The notes beneath the pieces are model-generated. The model was not told the origin of the DNA, made no database searches, and saw only the letters and a program-made list of their open reading frames with translations. From the NCBI RefSeq assembly GCF_013114835.1, contig NZ_JAAVLW010000012.1, positions 79,733 through 143,732 on the forward strand: a stretch of 64,000 nucleotides of DNA. Reading direction: 5' to 3'. The translations under genes and the position numbers were made by a program. This document shows, one piece after another, positions 19,225-26,769 of this stretch (position 1 is its first letter; each line of letters opens with the position of its first letter). The DNA comes from Bradyrhizobium archetypum. Lineage in GTDB: Bacteria; Pseudomonadota; Alphaproteobacteria; Rhizobiales; Xanthobacteraceae.

Positions 19225-19749
19225 ATGGCCTCGCAAATCTGCGTCGCCCGCATCGGCGCTGCGCACGGCGTGCGCGGCGCGGTCAAGCTGTGGACCTTCA
19301 CAGAGGATCCGCTGGCCGTAAAACATTACGGCCCTCTGATGACCAAAGACGGCGCGCGCCAGTTCGAGGTGACGCATGTCCGCGAGGCGAAAGACCATTT
19401 GGTGGTGACGCTGAAGGGCATCGCCACGCGCGACGATGCGGAGCGGCTCAACGGCCTCGAGCTCTATGTTCCGCGGGACCGGCTGCCCGAGACCGACGAC
19501 GACGAATATTACCACGCCGACCTGATCGGGCTGGCCGCCGTCAACGCCGATGACGAACCACTCGGCCGCGTCGTCGCCATCCATAATTTCGGCGCCGGCG
19601 ACATCATCGAGATCGCGCCCGCCCAAGGCCCGACCATGCTATTGCCGTTCACCAATGCCGTGGTGCCGACGGTCGATCTGGCTAAAGGCCGCGTGGTGAT
19701 CGAACTGCCGCAGGAAGTCGAAGGCGACGAAACCCCGACGCTCACGTGA
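19225..19749 (+). CDS. rimM: Ribosome maturation factor RimM
   Basis: A 174-residue 16S rRNA processing factor that binds ribosomal protein S19 during assembly of the 30S head. The N-terminal RimM domain (ICVARIGAAHGVRGAVKLWT) and the C-terminal PRC-barrel (YYHADLIGL, GDIIEIAPAQGPTMLLPFTN) are both present. It lies between rpsP and trmD as in most bacteria. The trmD ATG follows the stop by 10 bases. Confidence 0.97.
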   Translation: MASQICVARIGAAHGVRGAVKLWTFTEDPLAVKHYGPLMTKDGARQFEVTHVREAKDHLVVTLKGIATRDDAERLNGLELYVPRDRLPETDDDEYYHADLIGLAAVNADDEPLGRVVAIHNFGAGDIIEIAPAQGPTMLLPFTNAVVPTVDLAKGRVVIELPQEVEGDETPTLT

Positions 19750-19759
19750 TGGGTTTGAT

Positions 19760-20479
19760 ATGACCTGGCGCACCACCGTTCTCACGCTCTTCCCCGAGAT
19801 GTTTCCCGGGCCGCTCGGCGTCAGCCTGGCGGGCAAGGCGCTGGCGTCCGGCCTGTGGGAGTTGGAGGCACGCGATATCAGGGCTTCGGCCACCGACAAG
19901 CACCGCAGCGTCGACGACACGCCGGCCGGCGGCGGCCCCGGCATGGTGCTGCGGGCCGACGTGCTGGCCGCCGCGATCGATGCCGCGGACGCCGGACCGG
20001 ATCGGCCTCGCCTGCTGATGAGCCCGCGGGGGCGGCCATTGACCCAGTCGCTGGTGGCGGAGCTCGCCGAGGGGCCGGGTCCCCTGATCGTCTGCGGCCG
20101 GTTCGAGGGAGTCGATCAGCGGGTGATCGAGGCGCGGAACCTGCAGGAGGTCTCGATCGGGGACTACGTGCTATCCGGCGGCGAAATCGCCGCAATGGCG
20201 CTGATCGACGCCTGCGTCAGGCTGCTGCCGGGCGTTATGGGCAAGCAGGCCTCCGGCGAAGACGAGAGTTTTTCCGAGGGCCTACTGGAATACCCCCAAT
20301 ATACCCGCCCGCCGGAATTCGAGGGCCGACCCATCCCCGAAATCCTGATCTCCGGGGACCATGCCAAGGTGGCGGGCTGGCGGCGGGCCGAGGCCGAGGC
20401 CCTGACCCGGACGCGGCGGCCGGATTTATGGGCGGCACGGGGCGGCCAAAAAGGCACAAAAAGCAAGACGGAAGGGTGA
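19760..20479 (+). CDS. trmD: tRNA (guanine-N1)-methyltransferase TrmD
   Basis: SPOUT-class enzyme that methylates G37 of tRNAs and so prevents +1 frameshifts. The 239 residues include VLTLFPEMFPGPLGVSLAGK, GGGPGMVLRADV, CGRFEGVDQRVIE and the knot motif SIGDYVLSGGEIAAM. The C-terminal DHAKVAGWRRAEAEALTRTR is also conserved. The length is normal. The gap to rplS is 108 bases. Confidence 0.98.
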   Translation: MTWRTTVLTLFPEMFPGPLGVSLAGKALASGLWELEARDIRASATDKHRSVDDTPAGGGPGMVLRADVLAAAIDAADAGPDRPRLLMSPRGRPLTQSLVAELAEGPGPLIVCGRFEGVDQRVIEARNLQEVSIGDYVLSGGEIAAMALIDACVRLLPGVMGKQASGEDESFSEGLLEYPQYTRPPEFEGRPIPEILISGDHAKVAGWRRAEAEALTRTRRPDLWAARGGQKGTKSKTEG

Positions 20480-20587
20480 CAAGCGCGGCCCGATGCCTTA
20501 TACGGGCGCCAAATCCGCACACGCGCTGGATAGATGGACGTTTGCGCAGCCCCCGAAAGGCTGGGCGCGCCGCCGATGGAGATTTCA

Positions 20588-20968
20588 ATGAACCTCATTC
20601 AACAGCTCGAAAAAGAGCAATTCGATAAACTGTCGGCGACCAAGTCGATCCCGGATTTCGCCCCCGGCGACACCCTGATCGTCAACGTCAAGGTGGTCGA
20701 AGGCGAGCGCACCCGCGTGCAGGCCTATGAAGGCGTCTGCATCGGCCGCTCCGGCGGCGGCCTCAACGAGAGCTTCACCGTCCGCAAGATTTCCTACGGC
20801 GAGGGCGTGGAGCGCGTGTTCCCGGTAATGTCGCCGATGATCGACTCGATCAAGGTAGTGCGACGCGGCAAGGTGCGCCGCGCCAAGCTGTATTACCTGC
20901 GCAGCCTGCGCGGCAAGTCGGCCCGCATCGTCGAGAAGCAGGACCGCGCTGCCGCCGTCGGCGAGTAG
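20588..20968 (+). CDS. rplS: 50S ribosomal protein L19
   Basis: A 126-residue large-subunit protein at the interface with 16S rRNA. The DTLIVNVKVVEGERTRVQAY, GVCIGRSGGGLNESFTVRKI and VRRAKLYYLRSLRGKSARI blocks define it. The frame is open upstream, but the ATG at 20588 has GGAG six bases before it and gives the standard start MNLIQQLEKEQ. A strong terminator follows. Confidence 0.98.
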   Translation: MNLIQQLEKEQFDKLSATKSIPDFAPGDTLIVNVKVVEGERTRVQAYEGVCIGRSGGGLNESFTVRKISYGEGVERVFPVMSPMIDSIKVVRRGKVRRAKLYYLRSLRGKSARIVEKQDRAAAVGE

Positions 20969-20990
20969 TTTTCCCGGAAGGGATACGACG

Positions 20991-21021
20991 AAAAGCGCGG
21001 GGTTTTGCCCCGCGCTTTTTT
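20991..21021 (+). terminator. Rho-independent terminator after rplS
   Basis: AAAAGCGCGGGG, loop TTTT, CCCCGCGCTTTTTT: a 10-bp GC stem with flanking A and T runs, which could work on both strands. It ends the ribosomal protein operon. Confidence 0.92.
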
Positions 21022-21023
21022 GT

Positions 21024-21406
21024 TGCGCCGTACCTACATGAGTATGGCTCGTCAGCCTTGACCCGCGCATCCATCGGAACAAAGGACTTTTTCGCAAGCG
21101 CGATGGATTGCCGGGTCGAGCCCGGCAATGACGACTACCTAACCTGCCCATCGATCGATTGTGGCAGCCACGGCGCCTGTGTTAGGAAATCAGAATGGTT
21201 CTAGATCGCACCAGCGCCGCCTTTGGCACTGCCCAGCGCATCGTCATCGACGATCGCTCGCGCCTGCCCGGCCGGTTCTTCGGAAGGTTCGCGACGTCGG
21301 CAACGTCAGCGCTTACGCGCGCAGCTTGATGCTGCGCTGACGTCCGTTGCTGGCGCGCGTTTTCCGCGCCTTACCGCTTACAGAACTTCCTTTGGAGCTC
21401 ACGCTC
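21024..21406 (+). other. Leader region of leuC with Irr box and hairpins
   Basis: This 383-base stretch has no convincing gene. It holds a fragment ending in GCCGGGTCGAGCCCGGCAATGACGA (about 21110-21135), the Irr-like box at 21189-21205, and three hairpins near leuC: CGTCAGCGC (21304) with GCGCTGACG (21334); the competing GCGCAGC-TTGAT-GCTGCGC (21319-21337); and GGCGCG-CGTTTTC-CGCGCC (21352-21370). A 44-codon open frame from 21195 overlaps the Irr box and is doubted. Confidence 0.5.
21189..21205. promoter_or_regulatory. Irr-type iron control element (ICE-like) upstream of leuC
   Basis: ATCAGAA-TGG-TTCTAGA has the same N3 spacing and the identical right half-site TTCTAGA as the box near acnA. 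LeuC is a [4Fe-4S] enzyme, and leuC and acnA have been described as Irr targets in Bradyrhizobium, so repression when iron is scarce is likely. The site is about 200 bases upstream of the leuC start. Confidence 0.6.
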
Positions 21407-22813
21407 ATGTCCAAACCGACCACCCTGTACGACAAGATCTGGAACGATCATCTGGTGCACGAAGCCGAGGACGGAACCTGCCTTTTGTATATCGACCGTC
21501 ACTTGGTGCACGAGGTGACCTCACCGCAGGCGTTCGAAGGCCTGCGCGCCACGGGGCGCAAGGTTCGCGCGCCGGAGAAGACGCTGGCCGTCGTCGACCA
21601 CAACGTTCCGACCACGGACCGCACCAAACCCAATCCCGATCCTGAAAGCGCCGAGCAGATCAAGGCGCTGGCGGAGAACGCCAAGGAATTCGGCATCGAA
21701 TATTACAACGAGTTCGACAAGCGCCAGGGCATCGTCCACGTGATCGGTCCCGAGCAGGGCTTCACCCTGCCCGGCACGACCATCGTCTGCGGCGACAGCC
21801 ACACCTCCACCCATGGCGCGTTCGGCGCGCTGGCGCACGGCATCGGCACGTCGGAGGTCGAGCACGTGCTGGCGACCCAGACGCTGATCCAGAAGAAGGC
21901 CAAGAACATGCGCGCTGTCGTCGACGGCAAACTGCCCGACGGCGTCACCGGCAAGGACATCATCCTCGCGATCATCGGCGAGATCGGCACCGCCGGCGGC
22001 ACCGGCTATGTGCTGGAATATGCCGGCGAGGCGATCCGCGCACTGACCATGGAAGGCCGCATGACGGTCTGCAACATGTCGATCGAAGGCGGCGCCCGCG
22101 CCGGCCTGGTCGCGCCGGATGAAAAGGCGTTCGAATTCCTGAAAGGCCGGCCGAAATCGCCGAAGGGCGCCGACTGGGACGCCGCGATGCGCTATTGGGA
22201 AAAGCTGCGCTCGGATGAGGGTGCGCATTTCGATCACGAGATCCGGCTGGATGCGGCAAAGCTGCCGCCGATCGTGACCTGGGGCACCTCGCCCGAGGAC
22301 GTGGTGTCGATCACCGGCTTCGTGCCCGATCCCGACAAGATCGAGGACGAGGCCAAGCGGCTGTCGAAGCACCGCGCGCTGAAATATATGGGCCTAACGG
22401 CGGGCACCAAGATCACCGACATCAAGCTCGATCGCGTCTTCATCGGCTCCTGCACCAACGGCCGCATCGAGGACCTGCGGGCGGCGGCGAAGATCGCCGA
22501 GGGCAAGACCGTCAACGCCAACGTCAGTGCGATGATCGTGCCGGGCTCCGGCATCGTAAAGGAGCAGGCGGAAGCCGAAGGTCTCGACAAGATCTTCATC
22601 AAGGCCGGCTTCGAATGGCGCGAGCCGGGCTGCTCGATGTGCCTTGCCATGAACCCCGACAAGCTGAAGCCGGAAGAGCGTTGCGCCTCGACCTCGAACC
22701 GCAATTTCGAGGGCCGCCAGGGTTTCAAGGGCCGCACGCACCTCGTCTCGCCGGCCATGGCCGCGGCCGCCGCGATCGCCGGGCACTTCGTCGACGTCAG
22801 GGAATGGCGTTAA
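21407..22813 (+). CDS. leuC: 3-isopropylmalate dehydratase large subunit
   Basis: With LeuD it isomerises 2-isopropylmalate to 3-isopropylmalate in leucine synthesis. The 468 residues carry the [4Fe-4S] ligands Cys349 (GSCTNGR), Cys409 and Cys412 (CSMC), and aconitase-family motifs such as GDSHTSTHGAFGALAHGIGT. The ATG at 21407 (MSKPTTLYDKIW) has GGAG about 11 bases upstream; the frame is open before it. leuD and leuB are 3.3 kb and 10 kb downstream, not adjacent. Confidence 0.97.
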   Translation: MSKPTTLYDKIWNDHLVHEAEDGTCLLYIDRHLVHEVTSPQAFEGLRATGRKVRAPEKTLAVVDHNVPTTDRTKPNPDPESAEQIKALAENAKEFGIEYYNEFDKRQGIVHVIGPEQGFTLPGTTIVCGDSHTSTHGAFGALAHGIGTSEVEHVLATQTLIQKKAKNMRAVVDGKLPDGVTGKDIILAIIGEIGTAGGTGYVLEYAGEAIRALTMEGRMTVCNMSIEGGARAGLVAPDEKAFEFLKGRPKSPKGADWDAAMRYWEKLRSDEGAHFDHEIRLDAAKLPPIVTWGTSPEDVVSITGFVPDPDKIEDEAKRLSKHRALKYMGLTAGTKITDIKLDRVFIGSCTNGRIEDLRAAAKIAEGKTVNANVSAMIVPGSGIVKEQAEAEGLDKIFIKAGFEWREPGCSMCLAMNPDKLKPEERCASTSNRNFEGRQGFKGRTHLVSPAMAAAAAIAGHFVDVREWR

Positions 22814-22914
22814 CGCTTTCTTTGTCTAGATAGCGACGCGTTCCAGCAACACTGCGTTAACAGGCAAAGCGCAGACTGGTCCCTTGCGGAGACGTTTCGC
22901 GAGGGACCTTGGCC

Positions 22915-23112
22915 GTGACCAACAAGCCTGAATATGTCGACATGATCAGCGAGGCGACGAAGCAGGTGCGCCGCCGCACGCCGCGTATCGTCGACCTGCA
23001 GACCGTCGCCACCAAGGAAGCCTCGCGCCTCAGCCACTGGCCGCCGGAGCACTGGCAGCAGTGGCGGATGGAGAAGCTCACGCCGTGGAAGATCAAGCCA
23101 TGGGAAGGCTAG
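22915..23112 (+). CDS. Small Trp-rich hypothetical protein
   Basis: A 65-residue unknown protein, read from a GTG at 22915 with GAGGGA eight bases upstream (a TTG at 22909 is too close to that site). It has an amphipathic N-half (EYVDMISEATKQVRRRTPRI) and a C-half rich in Trp and Pro (HWPPEHWQQWRMEKL, PWKIKPWEG) with five Trp in 24 residues. No signal peptide or membrane segment. It sits 100 bases after leuC and is closed by a terminator. Coding is supported by the ribosome site and non-random composition, but I do not recognise the family. Confidence 0.6.
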   Translation: MTNKPEYVDMISEATKQVRRRTPRIVDLQTVATKEASRLSHWPPEHWQQWRMEKLTPWKIKPWEG

Positions 23113-23296
23113 ATCGGGAAGGCTAGAGCATGATGCGATCAGGTTCGGCCCGATGCTGCGTTGACCGCCCAAACAAAATTTCGAAAACAACCCCATGCAA
23201 AGTAGCCGTCAACGGCCGGCGTAGCAGGCGATTGACTGAACCTAATCTCATAGGGCTCTGGAATCGGGATTGAGCAGCGAGATTCGCCATCGCAGA

Positions 23297-23330
23297 TGAA
23301 AACAGGCGTCCTTTCGGGCGCCTGTTTTCA
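23297..23330. terminator. Bidirectional terminator
   Basis: TGAAAACAGGCG (23297-23308) and CGCCTGTTTTCA (23319-23330) form a perfect 12-bp stem whose A and T runs serve both strands. It separates the plus-strand leuC side from the minus-strand Gly-rich gene ending at 23343. Confidence 0.85.
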
Positions 23331-23342
23331 TTTCAACCTGTC

Positions 23343-24020
23343 TCACCAATAGGCGTAGTAGCGGTGGCGCCACCACCAGGGCGGCCTGCAGATCTTGCGT
23401 GGCCCATAATAGGTCCAGATGATCCGGCAGCGACGTGGATAATAGTAGGCCGGGTACGTGTAGTAGGCCGGCGCGTAGTAGAAGCGGCTGTGGAAGTGAC
23501 GCCGGTGGTGGAAGAACGGCCGATGGAAAAAGTGCGGCCGGTGGAACGCGTGACGATGCACGAAGCGGTGTCCGCCGCCATGGAAGACGGGTGCCGCACG
23601 AAAACCGCCATGGTGGATCGCCATCCCACCGCCTCTGAAGCCACCGCCGTGAAAGGCCGGGCCGCCACCGCGGAAGCCGCCGCCATGAAATGCCGCTCCC
23701 CCGCCGCGGAAGCCGCCGCCATGAAATGCCGCTCCCCCGCCGCGGAAGCCGCCGCCATGGAAACCGCCGCCGCCACCGCCGCGGAACCCACCGCCATGGA
23801 AACCGCCACCGCCGCGAAAACCGCCGCCGCCCATCCCACCGCGGTGTTGAACTTGGGTCGTCAATCCGTCGGTTGCAAACTTCGCTGAAGTCGCCGTGCC
23901 GGGACTCGCAAGCGAAAGCGCCTCGGCGCGCTGGTGTGATGCCGCTGCGAGCGCGAATATCGCCGCAGCCGTTACGCCCAGACGGCGGACAAGGCCGCGT
24001 CCAGGATCCGATATCGACAT
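23343..24020 (-). CDS. Secreted Gly/His-rich repeat protein
   Basis: A 225-residue protein: signal region to about residue 35 (ending QRAEA), then LSLASPG and a long tract of tandem HGGGFRGGG-type units (GGGF/RGGGAAFH repeated), followed by a His/Phe-rich part (HRHAFHRPHFFHRPFFHH) and a Tyr/Trp-rich tail (YYAPAYYTYPAYYYP). The repeats are also tandem at DNA level, with exact 36-base units around 23690-23760. Probably exported; metal or surface binding is a guess from the histidines. The first 14 codons of the open frame before the ATG at 24020 are dropped. First of four such genes on this strand. Confidence 0.75.
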   Translation of the reverse strand: MSISDPGRGLVRRLGVTAAAIFALAAASHQRAEALSLASPGTATSAKFATDGLTTQVQHRGGMGGGGFRGGGGFHGGGFRGGGGGGFHGGGFRGGGAAFHGGGFRGGGAAFHGGGFRGGGPAFHGGGFRGGGMAIHHGGFRAAPVFHGGGHRFVHRHAFHRPHFFHRPFFHHRRHFHSRFYYAPAYYTYPAYYYPRRCRIIWTYYGPRKICRPPWWWRHRYYAYW

Positions 24021-24201
24021 GGATGAATCCTCCCTAACCGGCGACGGCGCCTGGGGCCGCACTGCGGTTGGCCCCGTCGCATCCCTTTGCGGTCGCTCCC
24101 AGCTCTGACGTTAGAGAAGGCCAAGTGAATGCGCCATGAATGCGCAGGGCCGAAGATGAACGCGTCGGCGAGAGAGGCCGTGCGATTTGCGACCTAACGT
24201 C

Positions 24202-24507
24202 TCACCACCAGAACGGCCCAAACCCGATGCCAAAGGTGAACGGCGCCGGCTCGTAGTAGGGATACGGCCGATAGTAGACCGGCCGGCTGTAATAAGAGGG
24301 GCGATAGTACGGACGGTAGTACGGCCGATAATGGCCGTAGTGACGATAGTAAAGGCGGTGATTGCGGTGCGCGCTGAAATCGGTTGCGCCGGAAGTGCCG
24401 GCACTCTGCGCCTTGGTCTGCGGTGCCGCGGCGGCCGGATTGATCGCTGCCGGTCCGGCAACCACGAGCGCGCCTGCGACAAGGGCTGCGCCGATCAGGC
24501 TCTTCAT
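24202..24507 (-). CDS. Secreted Tyr/Pro/His-rich small protein
   Basis: A 101-residue protein with a clear signal peptide (1-28, MKSLIGAALVAGALVVAG through AAAA) and a mature part made mostly of Tyr, Arg, Pro and His (HRLYYRHYGHYRPYYRPYYR, YYSRPVYYRPYPYY) ending GFGPFWW. The ATG at 24507 has AGGAG upstream. Such proteins are common in Bradyrhizobium genomes and have no known function. It lies between the Gly-rich and His-rich genes on the same strand. Confidence 0.75.
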   Translation of the reverse strand: MKSLIGAALVAGALVVAGPAAINPAAAAPQTKAQSAGTSGATDFSAHRNHRLYYRHYGHYRPYYRPYYRPSYYSRPVYYRPYPYYEPAPFTFGIGFGPFWW

Positions 24508-24637
24508 GATGAACTCCTCTTGCGGATCACGATACCAGAGATATCGGACAGCAATGTCGCCGGTTTCAAGGCGACGCTAAAAATCGAAACAGGCCCGCAT
24601 GAACGGGCCTGCTCGATCGCTGCGCCAAGCTGTCGCA

Positions 24638-24883
24638 CTACCAGCGATGCCAGTGGCGATGATGGTGATGATGGTGGTGGTGGCGATGATGGTGCCAGCG
24701 ATGCCACCGATGATGGTGGTGGTGTCGCCAATGAACTTCCGTCGTCGCCGGCCTGGCGTCTTCCTGAACCGCCACGGCGGCGCCGGGATTGCTGAGCGAC
24801 AAGGCATTGGCACGTTCGACTGGTGCCGCGAGCGCGAGCAACGCGCCGATGGCAGTGAGTCGCAGAACTTTCGTGAATTGCAT
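24638..24883 (-). CDS. Secreted His-rich small protein
   Basis: An 81-residue protein with a signal peptide (1-25, ending ERANA), the motif LSLSNPGAA and a C-terminus of 30 residues that is almost only His, Arg and Trp, including eight consecutive His. The LSLxxPG motif straight after the signal peptide is shared with the Gly-rich protein at 23343-24020, so the two are likely related. Divalent-metal binding (Ni, Zn, Cu) is plausible but not shown. Confidence 0.75.
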   Translation of the reverse strand: MQFTKVLRLTAIGALLALAAPVERANALSLSNPGAAVAVQEDARPATTEVHWRHHHHHRWHRWHHHRHHHHHHHHRHWHRW

Positions 24884-25120
24884 GAAATCTCTCCTCGGGG
24901 TCGGGCTTCACGTCTGCGCCGAATGGCTCGCCGCAACGCTGCACGCAATCTGGTGCCTGCGACTTGAATGAGCCCTGAATGAATTCGCCATCGAGATGAA
25001 TGGATGCTGGCGCAGTTCGCCGCAACGCTTGCGCACGCAAACCAGCTCAGCCTGTGCCGCGCAGTCGCGTCCAACCCGCGTCAACGACATCCGCGATCAA
25101 AAAATGCAGCGGAAGAAAGC

Positions 25121-25444
25121 CTAGCCGGGCCGCCAGTAGCAGTTCATGCGTGGGGTGATCACCGTGCCGCTCGGCCGGTACTCCTGCACGTAATGCGCGG
25201 TGCAATCGCGCACGGCATTGGGGCCCGGATTGTAGCGCGGGTAGACGGAGGGCGCCCACTCCTGGCTGTAGATCGGCACGCGACGCAACGGACGCCGGCG
25301 CTGCGCGGACAGGTCCGTGACGACCGCCTTCGACGGTGCGGTGGCCAGCAGTTCCGGCGCCGCCGTCTGGGCCTGCGCTGTCGCAGCGGGAGCCAGCAGC
25401 CCGGCAAAAGCAGCCCAAGCTGCGACCGTCACAATCCGTTTCAT
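25121..25444 (-). CDS. Small secreted protein of unknown function
   Basis: A 107-residue protein with a signal peptide (1-26, MKRIVTVAAWAAFAGLLAPA, ending AQAQ) and a mature part with RRRPLRRVPIYSQEWAPSVY and a paired-cysteine end (VRDCTAHYVQEYRPSGTVIT then MNCYW). The two cysteines may form a disulfide in the periplasm. This sequence type is frequent as hypothetical proteins in Bradyrhizobium. The ATG at 25444 is chosen because the signal peptide begins there; the frame is open 31 codons further. Confidence 0.7.
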   Translation of the reverse strand: MKRIVTVAAWAAFAGLLAPAATAQAQTAAPELLATAPSKAVVTDLSAQRRRPLRRVPIYSQEWAPSVYPRYNPGPNAVRDCTAHYVQEYRPSGTVITPRMNCYWRPG

Positions 25445-25554
25445 CTTAAGTCCACCCACGCCTGATAACGCCCGTACGGTCTCCGATTGGCGCGCCAAGG
25501 TCAACTCGCAAAACCTGTATGCGCCAGGGTACAACACACGCTAAATACGTCCTG

Positions 25555-25953
25555 ATGTGGACCGAAGCAAAAGCCCCCTCGCTCGCCGAAATGGAAGCCA
25601 TGGCGCATGAGGTGTTCGAGCGTCTGCCAAAGACGTTTCGAACCCTGTGCGAGGGCGTGATCATCCGCGTCGATGATTTTCCGACCGACGAAGTCCTCGA
25701 TGAAATGCAGGCGCAAAGCGAATTCGACCTGCTCGGCCTGTTCCAGGGCATCGGGCTGCCACACCAGAGCCACGGCGACGTCGCCCGCCTGCCCAACATG
25801 ATCTGGCTCTACCGGCGGCCGATCCTTGATTACTGGGCCGAGCATGACGAGACGCTCGGCCACATCGTCCGCCATGTCCTGATTCACGAGATCGGGCACC
25901 ATTTCGGCCTGTCGGATGCGGATATGGAGGCGATCGAGGCTGCCGCCGACTAG
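25555..25953 (+). CDS. Zincin-family metallopeptidase-like protein
   Basis: A 132-residue protein of the small zincin-type family with the zinc motif HEIGHHFGLSD (HExxH plus a downstream Asp) near the C-terminus, preceded by ETLGHIVRHVLI. The N-terminal part, LAEMEAMAHEVFERLPKTFR and IIRVDDFPTDEVLDEM, is the family's conserved start. The ATG at 25555 (MWTEAKAPSL) matches the usual N-terminus; an ATG at 25519 would add 12 residues. The substrate is unknown. It stands between the secreted-protein cluster and leuD. Confidence 0.85.
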   Translation: MWTEAKAPSLAEMEAMAHEVFERLPKTFRTLCEGVIIRVDDFPTDEVLDEMQAQSEFDLLGLFQGIGLPHQSHGDVARLPNMIWLYRRPILDYWAEHDETLGHIVRHVLIHEIGHHFGLSDADMEAIEAAAD

Positions 25954-26092
25954 GGTCTCGTCGGGCGAACCGGGCCGGTTCGGCTGAAACGCGCCAGAAC
26001 AGGCGGCCTATGCGCAAATTGGCCTTTTGCAGGGGTCATATTCGGGATAAATCAACGGCCCGTTCCACCTTTTCAACCGGGAAGTGCGATCG

Positions 26093-26698
26093 ATGGAAAA
26101 GTTCACCACGCTGGAAGGCGTCGCGGCGCCCCTGAAGATCATCAATGTCGACACCGACATGATCATTCCGAAGCAGTACCTGAAGACCATCAAGCGCACC
26201 GGCCTTGGCAAGGGCCTTTTCTCGGAACAGCGCTACAAGGATGACGGCAGCGAGAACCCGGACTTCGTCCTCAACCAGCCGGCCTATCGCAACGCCAAGG
26301 TGCTGGTCGCCGGCGACAATTTCGGCTGTGGCTCGAGCCGCGAGCATGCGCCGTGGGCGTTGTTGGATTTCGGCATTCGCTGCGTGATCTCGACCTCGTT
26401 CGGCGACATCTTCTACAATAACTGCTTCAAGAACGGCATTCTGCCGATCCGCGTCACTCAGGAAGATCTCGACAAGCTGTTCGACGACGCCGAGCGCGGC
26501 GCCAACGCCACGCTGACCATCGACCTCCCCAACCAGGAGATTCGCGGTCCCGACGGTGGCAAGGTGAAGTTCGAGATCGATCCGTTCCGCAAGCACTGCC
26601 TGATGAACGGCCTCGACGACATCGGGCTGACCATGGAAAAGAAATCGTCGATCGACGATTATGAGGCGAAGCTGAAGAAAGAGCGCGCCTGGGCCTGA
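26093..26698 (+). CDS. leuD: 3-isopropylmalate dehydratase small subunit
   Basis: The 201-residue swivel-domain subunit that completes the LeuCD enzyme of leucine synthesis. Substrate-binding motifs are NVDTDMIIPKQYLKTIKRTG and DNFGCGSSREHAPWAL. The start MEKFTTLEGVAAPL is typical; the frame is open only three codons upstream. It is closed by a terminator at 26722-26748, so it is a single-gene unit apart from leuC. Confidence 0.97.
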   Translation: MEKFTTLEGVAAPLKIINVDTDMIIPKQYLKTIKRTGLGKGLFSEQRYKDDGSENPDFVLNQPAYRNAKVLVAGDNFGCGSSREHAPWALLDFGIRCVISTSFGDIFYNNCFKNGILPIRVTQEDLDKLFDDAERGANATLTIDLPNQEIRGPDGGKVKFEIDPFRKHCLMNGLDDIGLTMEKKSSIDDYEAKLKKERAWA

Positions 26699-26721
26699 TT
26701 GCGCGACCTGATCGTGTTACG

Positions 26722-26748
26722 AGAGCCCCGATCACATCGGGGCTCTTT
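26722..26748 (+). terminator. Rho-independent terminator after leuD
   Basis: AGAGCCCCGAT, loop CAC, ATCGGGGCTCTTTC: an 11-bp stem with a short T run, 24 bases after the leuD stop. Confidence 0.88.
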
Positions 26749-26769
26749 CGTTAAGCAGAGGCGACACGG

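Noticed and set aside
21195..21329. 44-codon open frame (MVLDRTSAAF...) as a leuC leader peptide
   Set aside because: Its start codon lies inside the Irr-like box, it has no strong ribosome site, and it has only three scattered Leu codons, so it lacks the codon run expected for leucine attenuation.
23640..23830. Possible CRISPR-like array
   Set aside because: The repeat units are contiguous, in frame and code for HGGGFRGGG; there are no unique spacers and no cas genes.
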